Assembly (NCBI RefSeq): GCF_004795105.1
Contig: NZ_SSBL01000004.1
Location: 62,001-126,000, forward strand
Reading direction: 5' to 3'
DNA: 64,000 bases
Source: Streptomyces sp. A0642
Lineage (GTDB): Bacteria; Actinomycetota; Actinomycetes; Streptomycetales; Streptomycetaceae
Shown: in pieces, positions 34,444 through 44,100 of the stretch
How the letters are laid out: every line of letters begins with the position of its first letter
Position numbering within the stretch: position 1 is the stretch's first letter
Translations under genes and position numbers: made by a program
The notes under the pieces: model-generated
The model's database searches: none
What the model was told of the DNA's origin: nothing
What the model saw: the letters and a program-made list of their open reading frames with translations, nothing else

Positions 34444-35670
34444 ATGCCAGGCTCCCCAGCACCGTCCACCCCGCCACCGCCCGCCCCCGGCCGGCCGCGG
34501 GCCGCCAGACTGCCCTCCCTCACCGGGATGCGCTTCCTGGCGGCCCTGCTGGTCTTCGCGTTCCACACCACCTTCCAGACCCGGTTCTTCGGGGGTGAGG
34601 TGGGCGACACGCTGGGCGACACGTTCGCCCACGCCGGTTTCTACGGGGTGACGTTCTTCTTCGTGCTCAGCGGCTTCGTCCTGACCTGGTCGGCCCGGCC
34701 CGGGGAGGGCGCGCCCCGCGTCTGGCGGCGCAGACTCGTGAAGATCTTCCCGAACCATCTGGTCACCTTCGTGGCCGCCGCCGTCCTGATGGCGGCCGCG
34801 TCCGAGGTGTTCACCGCCAAGGGCGTCCTGGCCAACCTCTTCCTCGTGCAGGCGTGGATACCGGAGATCCAGGTGCCGAACACGATGAACGCCGTCAGCT
34901 GGTCGCTGTCGTGCGAGCTGTTCTTCTATCTCACCTTCCCGTTCCTGCTGCCCGTCCTGGAGCGGCTGACCGCTCGCCGGCTGTGGACGGTCGCCGGCGT
35001 GCTCGCCGCACTCACCGTGCTCGTGCCGGCGGTCAGCAGCTGGGCGGTGTCCGGCACGCCGCTGCCGTTCATCGCGGACGGTTCGCTGTCCTTCGAGCAG
35101 ATCTGGTCCGTCTACTTCTTCCCGCCGGTCCGGGCCATCGAGTTCGTGCTCGGCATGATCGCCGCACGGCTGGTGCTGACCGGCGCCGTCCCGCGCATCG
35201 GGCTGCTGCCCGCCGCGGTGATCGCCGTGGGCGGTTACGTCCTCAACTCGTCGGTTCCGTATCTGTACGGTGTCGCGGGCACCGGCGCGCTGTGGCTCAC
35301 CCCGCTGGTCGTCGCCGCCGCGCAGGCCGATGTCCGGCAGACCGCATCGCCCTTCCGGGGCCGGGTACTGGTGCGGCTCGGCGAGCTCTCGTTCGCGTTC
35401 TACATGGTGCACGGACTGGTGGTGACGTACGGGCACAAGTGGCTCGTCGCCGGCGAGGACCTGTCCGGAGCCGCGGCGGCCGCCCTGCTGCTGGCCGCCC
35501 TTCTGGCCGCGCTCGCCCTGGCCCACGCCTTGTTCACCTGGGTCGAGGCCCCCGCCGTACGCCGGTTCAGCGCTCCGCGCGCGAAGCGTCCGGCAGGGTC
35601 CGAAGCGGCTCCCCCGTCGGCGCCGGCGCCTGCCGTCGTCCCGCTCACCGTTCTGGAGGCCGGGGAATGA
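34444..35670 (+). CDS. Membrane acyltransferase family 3 (OafA/macrolide O-acyltransferase type)
   Basis: A 408-aa integral membrane protein, ATG behind GGAGG. The start LPSLTGMRFLAALLVFAFHT with its conserved Arg and His, then FVLSGFVLTWS and WSLSCELFFYLTFPFLLPVL, are signatures of acyltransferase family 3. About 10 hydrophobic segments; Pro/Ala-rich cytoplasmic tail. The family includes macrolide 3-O-acyltransferases and sugar O-acetylases. First gene of the operon with P450, ferredoxin and hydrolase, so it probably acylates a hydroxyl of the product or an intermediate. I do not recall such a gene in the best-known abyssomicin cluster. Confidence 0.88.
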   Translation: MPGSPAPSTPPPPAPGRPRAARLPSLTGMRFLAALLVFAFHTTFQTRFFGGEVGDTLGDTFAHAGFYGVTFFFVLSGFVLTWSARPGEGAPRVWRRRLVKIFPNHLVTFVAAAVLMAAASEVFTAKGVLANLFLVQAWIPEIQVPNTMNAVSWSLSCELFFYLTFPFLLPVLERLTARRLWTVAGVLAALTVLVPAVSSWAVSGTPLPFIADGSLSFEQIWSVYFFPPVRAIEFVLGMIAARLVLTGAVPRIGLLPAAVIAVGGYVLNSSVPYLYGVAGTGALWLTPLVVAAAQADVRQTASPFRGRVLVRLGELSFAFYMVHGLVVTYGHKWLVAGEDLSGAAAAALLLAALLAALALAHALFTWVEAPAVRRFSAPRAKRPAGSEAAPPSAPAPAVVPLTVLEAGE

Positions 35671-36890
35671 CCGGAACCAGCACCGCCCCATCGACGCAGG
35701 GCCAGGAGCTGCCCGCGTATCCGCAGGCGCGCGGCTGCCCCTTCCAGCCGCCCGCCGGCTACGACGCGTACCGCGAACAGGGACCCGTCTCCCTGGTCGA
35801 GCTGTACAACGGGCGCCGGGTATGGGCGGTGAGCGGCCACGCGGAGGCGCGTCAGGTCCTGCTCGACGCGGCCACGTACTCGTCGGACCGGGTCCATCCC
35901 CACTACCCCGCGACCGCCCCGCGCTTCGAGTCGGCGCGCAAGGTCCGCAACTTCATCGGCATGGACCCGCCCGAGCACACCGTCCAGCGGCGCATGCTGC
36001 TCACCAACTTCACCGTGCGCAAGGTGCAGGCGCTGCGGCCCGGCATCCAGCGGCTCGTGGACGAACTGATCGACGCGATCGAGGCCAAGGGCCCCGTCGC
36101 CGATCTGGTTCCGGACTTCGCCCTGCCGGTGCCGTCCGTCGTCATCTGCGAACTGCTCGGCGTGCCGTACGCCGATCACGGGTTCTTCGAGCAGCAGTCC
36201 CGCCGGGTGGTCACCGGGACGACGAGCCTGGAGGACAGTGCCGACGCGTTCGCGCAGCTCGCCTCGTACCTGGACGGGCTGATCCGGCGCAAGGAGGAGG
36301 AACCGGGCGAGGGTCTGCTCGACACCCTCATCGCCGAACAGCTGGCCACCGGTGCGCTCACCCGCCGCGACCTGGTCGACATCGCGCTGCTGCTGCTGGT
36401 CGCCGGGCACGAGACCACGGCGAGCGCGATCGCGCTCGGCGTCCTCACCCTGCTGGAGAACCCGGAGCAGCTCTCCGCCCTGCGCGCCGACGCGTCGCTG
36501 CTGCCGGGCGCGGTGGAGGAGCTCCTGCGGTACATGGCGATCGCCGACGGCGTCGCCCGGTTCGCGACGGCCGACACCGAGCTCGGCGGGCACCGGGTCC
36601 GGGCGGGTGACGGAGTGATCGTCGTCATCTCGTCGGCCAACCGGGACGACGAGGCGTTCCCCCGGGCCGACGCCTTCGACGTGGGGCGCGGCGCCCGCCA
36701 CCACATCTCCTTCGGACACGGGGTCCATCAGTGCATCGGCCAGAACCTGGCCCGGGCCGAGATGGAGATCGCGCTGTCCACGCTCTTCCGCCGGCTGCCG
36801 GGGCTGCGCCTCGCCGAACCCGCCGGGCAGCTGCCGGTCAAGGAACCGGGCGGTGTCCAGGGCATCTGGCGCCTGCCCGTCACATGGTGA
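35667..36890 (+). CDS. Cytochrome P450
   Basis: A 407-aa class I bacterial P450 (CYP105/107-like layout). I-helix motif LLLVAGHETTAS, ExxR in VEELLRYM, and the heme loop HISFGHGVHQCIGQNLAR with axial Cys356. An N-terminal GCPFQPP motif and FIGMDPPEHTVQRRMLLTNF are typical. Start overlaps the acyltransferase stop by 4 nt (ATGA), and a ferredoxin gene follows 20 bp later, its likely electron donor. In abyssomicin pathways P450s (AbyV, AbyX) carry out epoxidation or hydroxylation of the spirotetronate; a similar tailoring step is expected. Confidence 0.94.
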   Translation: MTGTSTAPSTQGQELPAYPQARGCPFQPPAGYDAYREQGPVSLVELYNGRRVWAVSGHAEARQVLLDAATYSSDRVHPHYPATAPRFESARKVRNFIGMDPPEHTVQRRMLLTNFTVRKVQALRPGIQRLVDELIDAIEAKGPVADLVPDFALPVPSVVICELLGVPYADHGFFEQQSRRVVTGTTSLEDSADAFAQLASYLDGLIRRKEEEPGEGLLDTLIAEQLATGALTRRDLVDIALLLLVAGHETTASAIALGVLTLLENPEQLSALRADASLLPGAVEELLRYMAIADGVARFATADTELGGHRVRAGDGVIVVISSANRDDEAFPRADAFDVGRGARHHISFGHGVHQCIGQNLARAEMEIALSTLFRRLPGLRLAEPAGQLPVKEPGGVQGIWRLPVTW

Positions 36891-36910
36891 TCAGAAGGGA
36901 ACCGGAAACC

Positions 36911-37105
36911 ATGCACATCAAGGCCGATACACAGCGGTGTCTGGGCGCGGGTCAGTGCGTCCTGTCCGCCCCCGACCGCTTCGACCAGTCGGACGAGGGC
37001 ACGGTCCTCGTCCTGGAGGACCGGGTGGACGGCGCGGCCGAGGAGGCGAGGCTGCGGGACACCGTGGCGCTCTGTCCCTCGCAGGCCATCGCTCTGGAGG
37101 CCTGA
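36911..37105 (+). CDS. Ferredoxin, 3Fe-4S type, P450 partner
   Basis: A 64-aa ferredoxin with the short-spaced cluster ligands of SoyB/Fdx-type proteins: CLGAGQC (Cys10, Cys16) and a C-terminal CP (about Cys55). The middle position of the first motif is Ala instead of Cys, as expected for a 3Fe-4S cluster. Encoded directly after the P450, so it should pass electrons to it. Confidence 0.93.
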   Translation: MHIKADTQRCLGAGQCVLSAPDRFDQSDEGTVLVLEDRVDGAAEEARLRDTVALCPSQAIALEA

Positions 37106-37107
37106 GC

Positions 37108-38046
37108 ATGCCGGTGACGGGACGGCTGGCCGAAGCGGTCGCGGACCATCGAGCGGGTCCGCGGCCGCTGCGTGAACTCCCGGCCGTGCCGGGGGTCGAG
37201 GTGACGGAGCGGTGGGTGCCGGGGCCGCCCGGGTCACCGGAGGTCCGGGTGCGGGTGTACCGGCCGGCCGGGGCGCGGTCCGCGCTGCCCGCGGTGCTGT
37301 GGATCCACGGCGGGGGCTTCGTCCTCGGCAATGTGGACTCGGTCCACCACTCGGCGGCCCAGGCGGCAGCGTTCGCCTCGGCGGTGGTCGTCGCGGTGGG
37401 CTACCGGCTGGCGCCGGAGGATCCGTTCCCCGCCGGGCTCGACGACTGCTGGGCCGCACTCGAGTGGACGGCCGGGAACGCGAAGGAGATGGGGGCGGAT
37501 CCGGCCCGGCTCGCGGTGGCCGGGGCCAGTTCCGGTGGCTGTCTCGCCGCCGGGCTGACCCTGCTCGCCCGGGACCGGGGCGGGCCCGGGCTGGTCTTCC
37601 AGCACCTGAGCACTCCGGTGCTGGACGACCGGCTGGAGACGGGCTCGATGACCGCCTACGTGGACACGCCCGTCTGGAACCGCCGGCTCGCTCAGGAGAG
37701 CTGGGAACTCTATCTGGGCGCGGGCGTGGGCGACGCTCCCGTGCACGCCTCCCCGGCACGCGCCGGAGACCTGAGCGGGCTGCCCCCGGCCTACATCTCG
37801 ACCGCGGGTCTCGATCCGCTGCGCGACGAGGGGCTGCTGTACGGGCTCCGCCTGGCGCAGGCCGGGGTGCCGGTGGAACTGCACAACTTCCCCGGCGCGT
37901 ATCACGCGTTCGGCGGGCCGGCGGACACACCGGACCCTGACGAGCAGCATCGCATCGCACGGGAGCACCTGACGGCGTTGCGGCGCGGACTGCACCCGGC
38001 CGGGGCGGGGAACACCGGCGGCCCCGACGGCGCCGGGACGATTTAG
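37108..38046 (+). CDS. Alpha/beta-hydrolase of the hormone-sensitive-lipase family
   Basis: A 312-aa esterase-like protein starting 2 bp after the ferredoxin stop. Oxyanion motif WIHGGGFVLG, GYRLAPEDPFPAGLDD, nucleophile Ser141 in GASSGG, acid in STAGLDPLRDEG and His in FPGAYHAFGG: a complete HSL catalytic machinery. Substrate unknown. Because a membrane O-acyltransferase heads the same operon, it may remove an acyl group added by that enzyme (a protect-then-release pair), or hydrolyse a lactone. Both are inference. Its TAG stop is part of the candidate SARP box for the PKS. Confidence 0.9.
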   Translation: MPVTGRLAEAVADHRAGPRPLRELPAVPGVEVTERWVPGPPGSPEVRVRVYRPAGARSALPAVLWIHGGGFVLGNVDSVHHSAAQAAAFASAVVVAVGYRLAPEDPFPAGLDDCWAALEWTAGNAKEMGADPARLAVAGASSGGCLAAGLTLLARDRGGPGLVFQHLSTPVLDDRLETGSMTAYVDTPVWNRRLAQESWELYLGAGVGDAPVHASPARAGDLSGLPPAYISTAGLDPLRDEGLLYGLRLAQAGVPVELHNFPGAYHAFGGPADTPDPDEQHRIAREHLTALRRGLHPAGAGNTGGPDGAGTI

Positions 38047-38071
38047 AACGCGCAAAGGCCGCCGTTAGCGC
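38042..38071 (+). promoter_or_regulatory. Candidate SARP box upstream of the PKS genes
   Basis: Three heptads in register every 11 bp: TTTAGAA (38042), CAAAGGC (38053) and GTTAGCG (38064). They overlap the preceding stop codon and end 58 bp before the PKS1 ATG. A GAGGGT -10-like hexamer lies 8 nt after the last copy. The outer two share TTAG exactly 22 bp apart. Confidence 0.5.
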
Positions 38072-38128
38072 GGCTGGGGAGGGTGGGTCTCGCCGGGTCG
38101 TTCTCGACGAGGGAGTACGTCACAGATC

Positions 38129-41100
38129 ATGCGTAGCGCCCACTCCGCACCTATCGCCGTCATCGGTCTCGCCTGCCGCCTCCCCGGCGCGCCCGATCCC
38201 GCCGCCTTCTGGCAGCTGCTCAGCCGCGGGGAGGACGCCGTCCGGGAGGCGCCCGCGGGCCGGCTGTCCGCCGGGGTCCCCGCCCGCGGGGGCTTCCTCG
38301 ACGAGGTGGACCGGTTCGACGCCGCCTTCTTCGGGATTCCGCCACGCGAGGCGGCGTCGATGGACCCCCAGCAGCGGCTGCTGCTGGAGCTGGGCTGGGA
38401 GGCTCTGGAGGAGGCCGGGATCGTCCCCGGCGTCCTCGCCGGCAGCCGTACCGCCGTGTTCGCCGCCGCCATCTGGGACGACTACGCGGCACTCCACCAC
38501 CGCCGAGGCGATACGGCCGGGGACCGCTACTCCGTGACGGGCCTGCACCGGGCCGTCCTCGCCAACCGGCTCTCCTACGTGCTGGGCCTCACCGGTCCGA
38601 GCCTGACCGTGGACGCGGCCCAGTCCTCGTCGCTGGTCGCGGTCCATCTCGCCTGCGAGAGCCTGCGCAGCGGTGAGTCCGACCTCGCCGTCGTCGGCGG
38701 TGCGAATCTGATCCTCTCCCCCGGCAGCAGCGCGGACAGCGCGAACTTCGGGGCCCTGTCGCCCGACGGCCGGTGCTTCACGTTCGACGCGCGCGCCAAC
38801 GGCTACGTACGCGGCGAGGGCGGCGTCGCCGTCGTCCTCAAGCCGCTGGACAGGGCCCGGGCCGACGGTGACCGGGTGCACTGCGTGATCCTGGGCAGCG
38901 CGGTCAACAACGACGGAGCGTCCGAAGGGCTCACCGTCCCGGACCGGGCCGCGCAGGAAGCCGTGCTGCGCGAGGCCGGCGCCCGCGCGGGGGTCACGGC
39001 CGACGAGATCCAGTACGTCGAGCTGCACGGCACGGGCACACCCGTGGGCGACCCGGTGGAGGCCGCCGCGCTCGGTGCGGCGCTCGGCGCCGGCCGCCCC
39101 GCCGACGCGCCGCTCCACGTCGGGTCGGCGAAGACGAACGTCGGTCATCTGGAGGGCGCGGCAGGGCTGGTGGGGCTGCTGAAGGCTACTCTGTCCGTCT
39201 CCCGGCGCCGGATTCCGGCCAGCCTCAACTTCGACCGGCCCAATCCGGCGATCCCGCTGGCGGACCTGGGCCTGCGGGTCCGGACCGAGGAGGGCCCATG
39301 GCCGCGGGAGGACCTGCCGCTGATCGCGGGGGTCAGCTCCTTCGGCATGGGCGGGACCAACTGCCATGTGGTGGTGGCGGACGGGGCGAAGAGGGGTGCC
39401 GCCGCGTCCGGTGAGGGCGGGGACGCAGTGGCGGGCTCCCGACCCTCCGCCCGGGCCGCGGCCTTGCCGGACACCGGGGGACCCCGTGCGTCCGGTGAGG
39501 GCCGGGGCGAAGCAAAGGGCTCCGGGGGCTCCGGGGGCTCCGGGGGCTCCGGGGGCTCCGGGGGCTCCGGGGAGGCTGGGGAGGCCCGGGGCTTGCCGGA
39601 CACCGAGGGAGCCCGGCCCCTCCCCTGGCTGCTCAGCGCCCGGGACAGCCGGGCCCTGCGGGGTCAGGCCGCCCGGCTCCGCGACCATCTGGCGTCCGCC
39701 GGGCCCGTCCCCTCGCCCCTCGACACCGCCTATTCCCTCGCCGCCACCCGCACCCTCTTCGACGAGCGGGCGGTCGCGGTGGCGGCCGGCCGGGATGCGC
39801 TGCTGCGCGCCGTCGAGGCTCTGGCCGAGGGCCGGGACGACCCCGCCCTCCTGCGCGGCAGGGCGGACACGCGGTCCCTCACGGCGTTCCTCTTCACCGG
39901 GCAGGGCAGTCAGCGCGCCGGGATGGGGCGCGAACTGTACGCCGCGTACGAGGAGTTCGCCGCGGCCTTCGACCGTGTCTGCACCGCTTTCGCCCCGCAT
40001 CTGGACCGCCCGCTCAAGGACATCGTCCTTGCGGCGGAAGGATCCCCCCAGGCCGCGCTGCTGGACGAGACGCGGTACACACAGCCCGCGCTCTTCGCCG
40101 TCGAGACGGCGCTCTTCCGGCTGGTGGAGCACCTGGGCCTGCGGCCGGACCGGCTCGCCGGGCATTCGATCGGCGAGCTGACCGCCGCCCATGTGTCCGG
40201 CGTGCTCTCGCTCGACGATGCCGCCCGTCTCGTGGCCGCACGGGGCCGGCTGATGCAGGAGCTTCCGGCGGGCGGCGCGATGGCCGCGGTGGAGGCGACC
40301 GAGCAGGAGGTGATCCCGCATCTCACCGGCCGGGTGTCGGTCGCCGCCGTCAACGGTCCGCGCGCGGTCGTCGTCTCGGGCGACGAGGCCGAGGTCCTCA
40401 GGATCAAGGGCGTCTTCGCCTCCCAGGGGCGCCGCACCCGCAGGCTGACGGTCAGTCATGCATTCCATTCGCCGCTGATGGAACCGGTCCTCGACGCCTT
40501 CCGGCTGATCGCCGGGGAGCTGGAGTTCCGTGCGCCGAGGATTCCGGTCGTCTCGAACGTCACGGGCGCCTACGCGACCGCCGGGGAACTCGCCTCACCC
40601 GAGTACTGGACACGGCACATCCGCGACGCCGTCCGCTTCCACGACGGACTGCGCACGTTGCGGGACGACGGTGTGGGTGTCTTCGTCGAGCTGGGCCCGG
40701 ACGCCGTCCTGACCGCCCTGGCCCGCGAATCACTCGGTGACGGGCAGCCCGCACCGCTGTCGGTCCTGCGGCGCGGGCGGCCCGAGCCGGAGACCCTGAT
40801 GACCGCACTGGCCCGGGCGCACGTGCGCGGCGCCCGGGTGGACTGGGCGGACGCACTCGCGGGACGGGGCGGCAGGACCGTCCCGCTGCCCACGTACGCC
40901 TTCCAGCGGGACCGCCACTGGCTGGACGGCCCGGCCGCGGCGCCGGACACGGCGGTGCCCGCGGCCGCCCCCGCCCCCACTCCCACGCCAGTCGACACGC
41001 CTTCGGGCCGCGTGTCGCACCAGCCCGGGGCGGCGTCCGACACGGAACTGCTGGACCTGGTCCGGACGCAGGTCGCCCTCGTACTGGGCCATGTCACGGG

Positions 41101-44100
41101 CGACGCCGTCGATCCCGGCCATGCGTTCAAGGACCTCGGGTTCGACTCGCTGGCCGGGGTGGAACTGCGCGACCGGCTCCAGACCGCGACCGGTCTCCCG
41201 CTGCCGTCGGCCCTCGTCTACAACCACCCCACGACGGACGCCGTCGTCCGGCTGCTCCGGGAACGGCTCGACGGGGCCACGGGCCGGGCCACCGCTGGTA
41301 CGCCGGTCTCCGGCACGGGCACGGCGCTCCGGGCGGACGAACCGGTCGCCATCGTGGGCATGGCCTGCCGCTACCCGGGCGGGGTGGCCTCGCCGGAGGA
41401 CCTGTGGAAGCTGGTCGCCGAGGGCACGGACGCCATCGGCCCGTTCCCCGCGGACCGGGGGTGGGACCTGGCGGCGCTGTACGACCCGGACCCGGACCGG
41501 CCCGGCACCTCGTACGTCCGGGAGGGCGGATTCCTCCACGGGGCGGGCGAGTTCGACGCGGCGCTCTTCGGGATCAGCCCGCGCGAGGCGGCGGCGATGG
41601 ACCCGCAGCAGAGGCTGCTGCTCACCACCGCGTGGGAGGCCTTCGAGCGGGCCGGGATCGCACCCGACAGTCTGCGCGGCAGTGCGTCCGGGGTGTTCAT
41701 CGGCGCGACCGCCCAGGACTACGGGCCCCGCCTGCACGAACCGGCCGAGGGGCTGGACGGCTATCTCCTCACCGGCAGCACGTCGAGCGTGATCTCCGGG
41801 CGGGTCGCCTACACCTTCGGTCTCGAAGGACCCGCGGTCACTGTCGACACGGCGTGCTCCTCGTCCCTGGTGGCCCTGCACCTGGCGGCCCAGGCACTGC
41901 GGCAGGGCGAATGCGATCTGGCCCTCGCCGGCGGCGTGACCGTGATGCCGACGCCGGGGATGTTCCTGGAGTTCAGCCGGCAGCGCGGCCTCGCGCCGGA
42001 CGCGCGCTGCAAGGCGTTCGCCGCCGGCGCCGACGGCACCGCGTGGTCGGAGGGGGTGGGGCTGCTGCTCGTGGAGCGGCTGTCCGACGCCCGGCGCAAC
42101 GGTCATGAGGTACTCGCGGTCGTACCGGGCTCCGCCGTGAACCAGGACGGTGCCAGCAACGGCCTCACCGCGCCCAACGGCCCCTCGCAGGAGCGGGTGA
42201 TCCGCCAGGCCCTGGCCCACGCCGGCCTCGACACCTGCGATGTGGACGCGATGGAGGCGCACGGGACCGGAACGCGTCTCGGCGACCCGATCGAGGCCGG
42301 TGCCCTGCTGGCCACGTACGGACAGGGACGCCCGGCCGAACAGCCGCTGCTGCTCGGCTCGTTGAAGTCGAACATCGGGCACGCCCAGGCGGCGGCCGGG
42401 GTGGGCGGCATCATCAAGATGGTCGAGGCCATGCGCCACGGCGTCCTGCCCCGCACCCTGCACGTGGACGCCCCGTCGCCGCACGTGGACTGGGAGGCGG
42501 GGGCCGTAAGGCTTCTGACGGAAAAGACCGCCTGGCCGGATCACGACCGGCCGCGGCGTGCGGCCGTGTCGTCGTTCGGCATCAGCGGGACCAACGCCCA
42601 CGTCATCCTGGAACAGGCCCCCGAACCGCAGGAACCCGCCGTGCCCGCGTCGGACGGCAGCGAGCCGGTGCTGTGGCCGCTGTCCGCTCAGAACGCCGGC
42701 TCCCTGCGCGAGCAGGCCGGGAGGCTGCGTGCGTATGTCGTGGAACACCCGGAGGTCGAACCTGTCCAGCTCGCCTCGGCCCTGCACAGGGGCCGGGCAC
42801 GTCTTGAGCATCGTGGGGTGGTGCTGGCGGGTGACCGGGAGCAGGCACTCGACGCCCTGACCGCACTCGCCACCGACCAGGAACACCCCTCACTCGTCCG
42901 AGGCACCGCAGCACCCACCCCCCGCATCGCCTACCTCTTCACCGGCCAAGGCAGCCAACGCCCCCGAATGGGCCACACCCTCTACCAAACCCACCCCGCC
43001 TTCGCCACCGCACTCGACGACGTCTGCGACGCACTCGACCCCCACCTCGAACACCCCCTGCGCGACATCATGTTCGCCGCACCAGACACCACCCGAGCAG
43101 AACTCCTCAACCAGACCCGCTACACCCAACCCGCCCTCTTCGCCCTCGAAACAGCCCTCCACCACCTCCTCGCCCACCACGGAATCACCCCCCACTACGT
43201 CACCGGCCACTCCATCGGCGAACTCACCGCCGCACACATCACCGGCATCCTCACCCTCCCCGACGCCGCACTCCTCATCGCCACCCGCGCCCACCTCATG
43301 CAATCCGCACCCACCGGCGGAGCCATGACCGCCATCGAAGCAACCGAAGAACAAATCCAGCCCTACCTCAACGAAAACATCGCCCTCGCCGCCATCAACA
43401 GCCCCACCTCCCTCGTCATCTCAGGCGACCACGACCCCATCCACCAAGCCACCCAAACCCTCAGACAACAAGGCCACCGCACCCACCCCCTCACCGTCAG
43501 CCACGCCTTCCACTCCCACCACATGGACCCCATCCTCAACCAATTCCACGAAACAGCCCAAACCATCACCTACCACCCACCCCACACCCCCCTCATCACC
43601 CAAGGCGACCCCACCACCCCCCACCACTGGACCAACCAAATACGCAACACCGTCCGCCACCACGACAACATCACCACCCTCACCACCCACCACACCACCA
43701 CCTACCTCGAACTCGGACCCGACGCCACCCTCACCACCCACACACCCCACACCACCCCCCTCCTCCGCAAAAACCACAACGAAAACCACACCTACCAAAC
43801 CGCCCTCGCCACCACCCACACCCAAGGCACCCCCCTCACCACCCACCAGAACACCCCCCACACACCCACCCACACCCACCTCCCCACCTACCCCTTCCAA
43901 CCCACCCACTACTGGCGGGTGCCGAGTCGTTCCACGGCCGGTCCGGAACCCCTCGGCCTCGCGGCGGCGGACCATCCCTTCCTCGGGGCGTCGGGTGAAC
44001 TCGCGGAACAGGGCGGCACCGTGTTCAGCGGCCGGCTGTCGCGGGATGCCCACCCCTGGCTCGCGGACCACGAGATTTTCGGCCACGTCCTTCTGCCCGG

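Noticed and set aside
39517-39570. The tandem 9-bp repeats as a CRISPR or regulatory iteron array
   Set aside because: The units are contiguous without spacers, in frame within a PKS gene, and simply encode Gly-Ser-Gly.
38129-41260. A defective or inactivated first KS in PKS1
   Set aside because: The Cys to Gln change occurs in an otherwise conserved KS with both His residues kept and is followed by AT-ACP without reductive domains. That is the known KSQ loading module, not a mutation.
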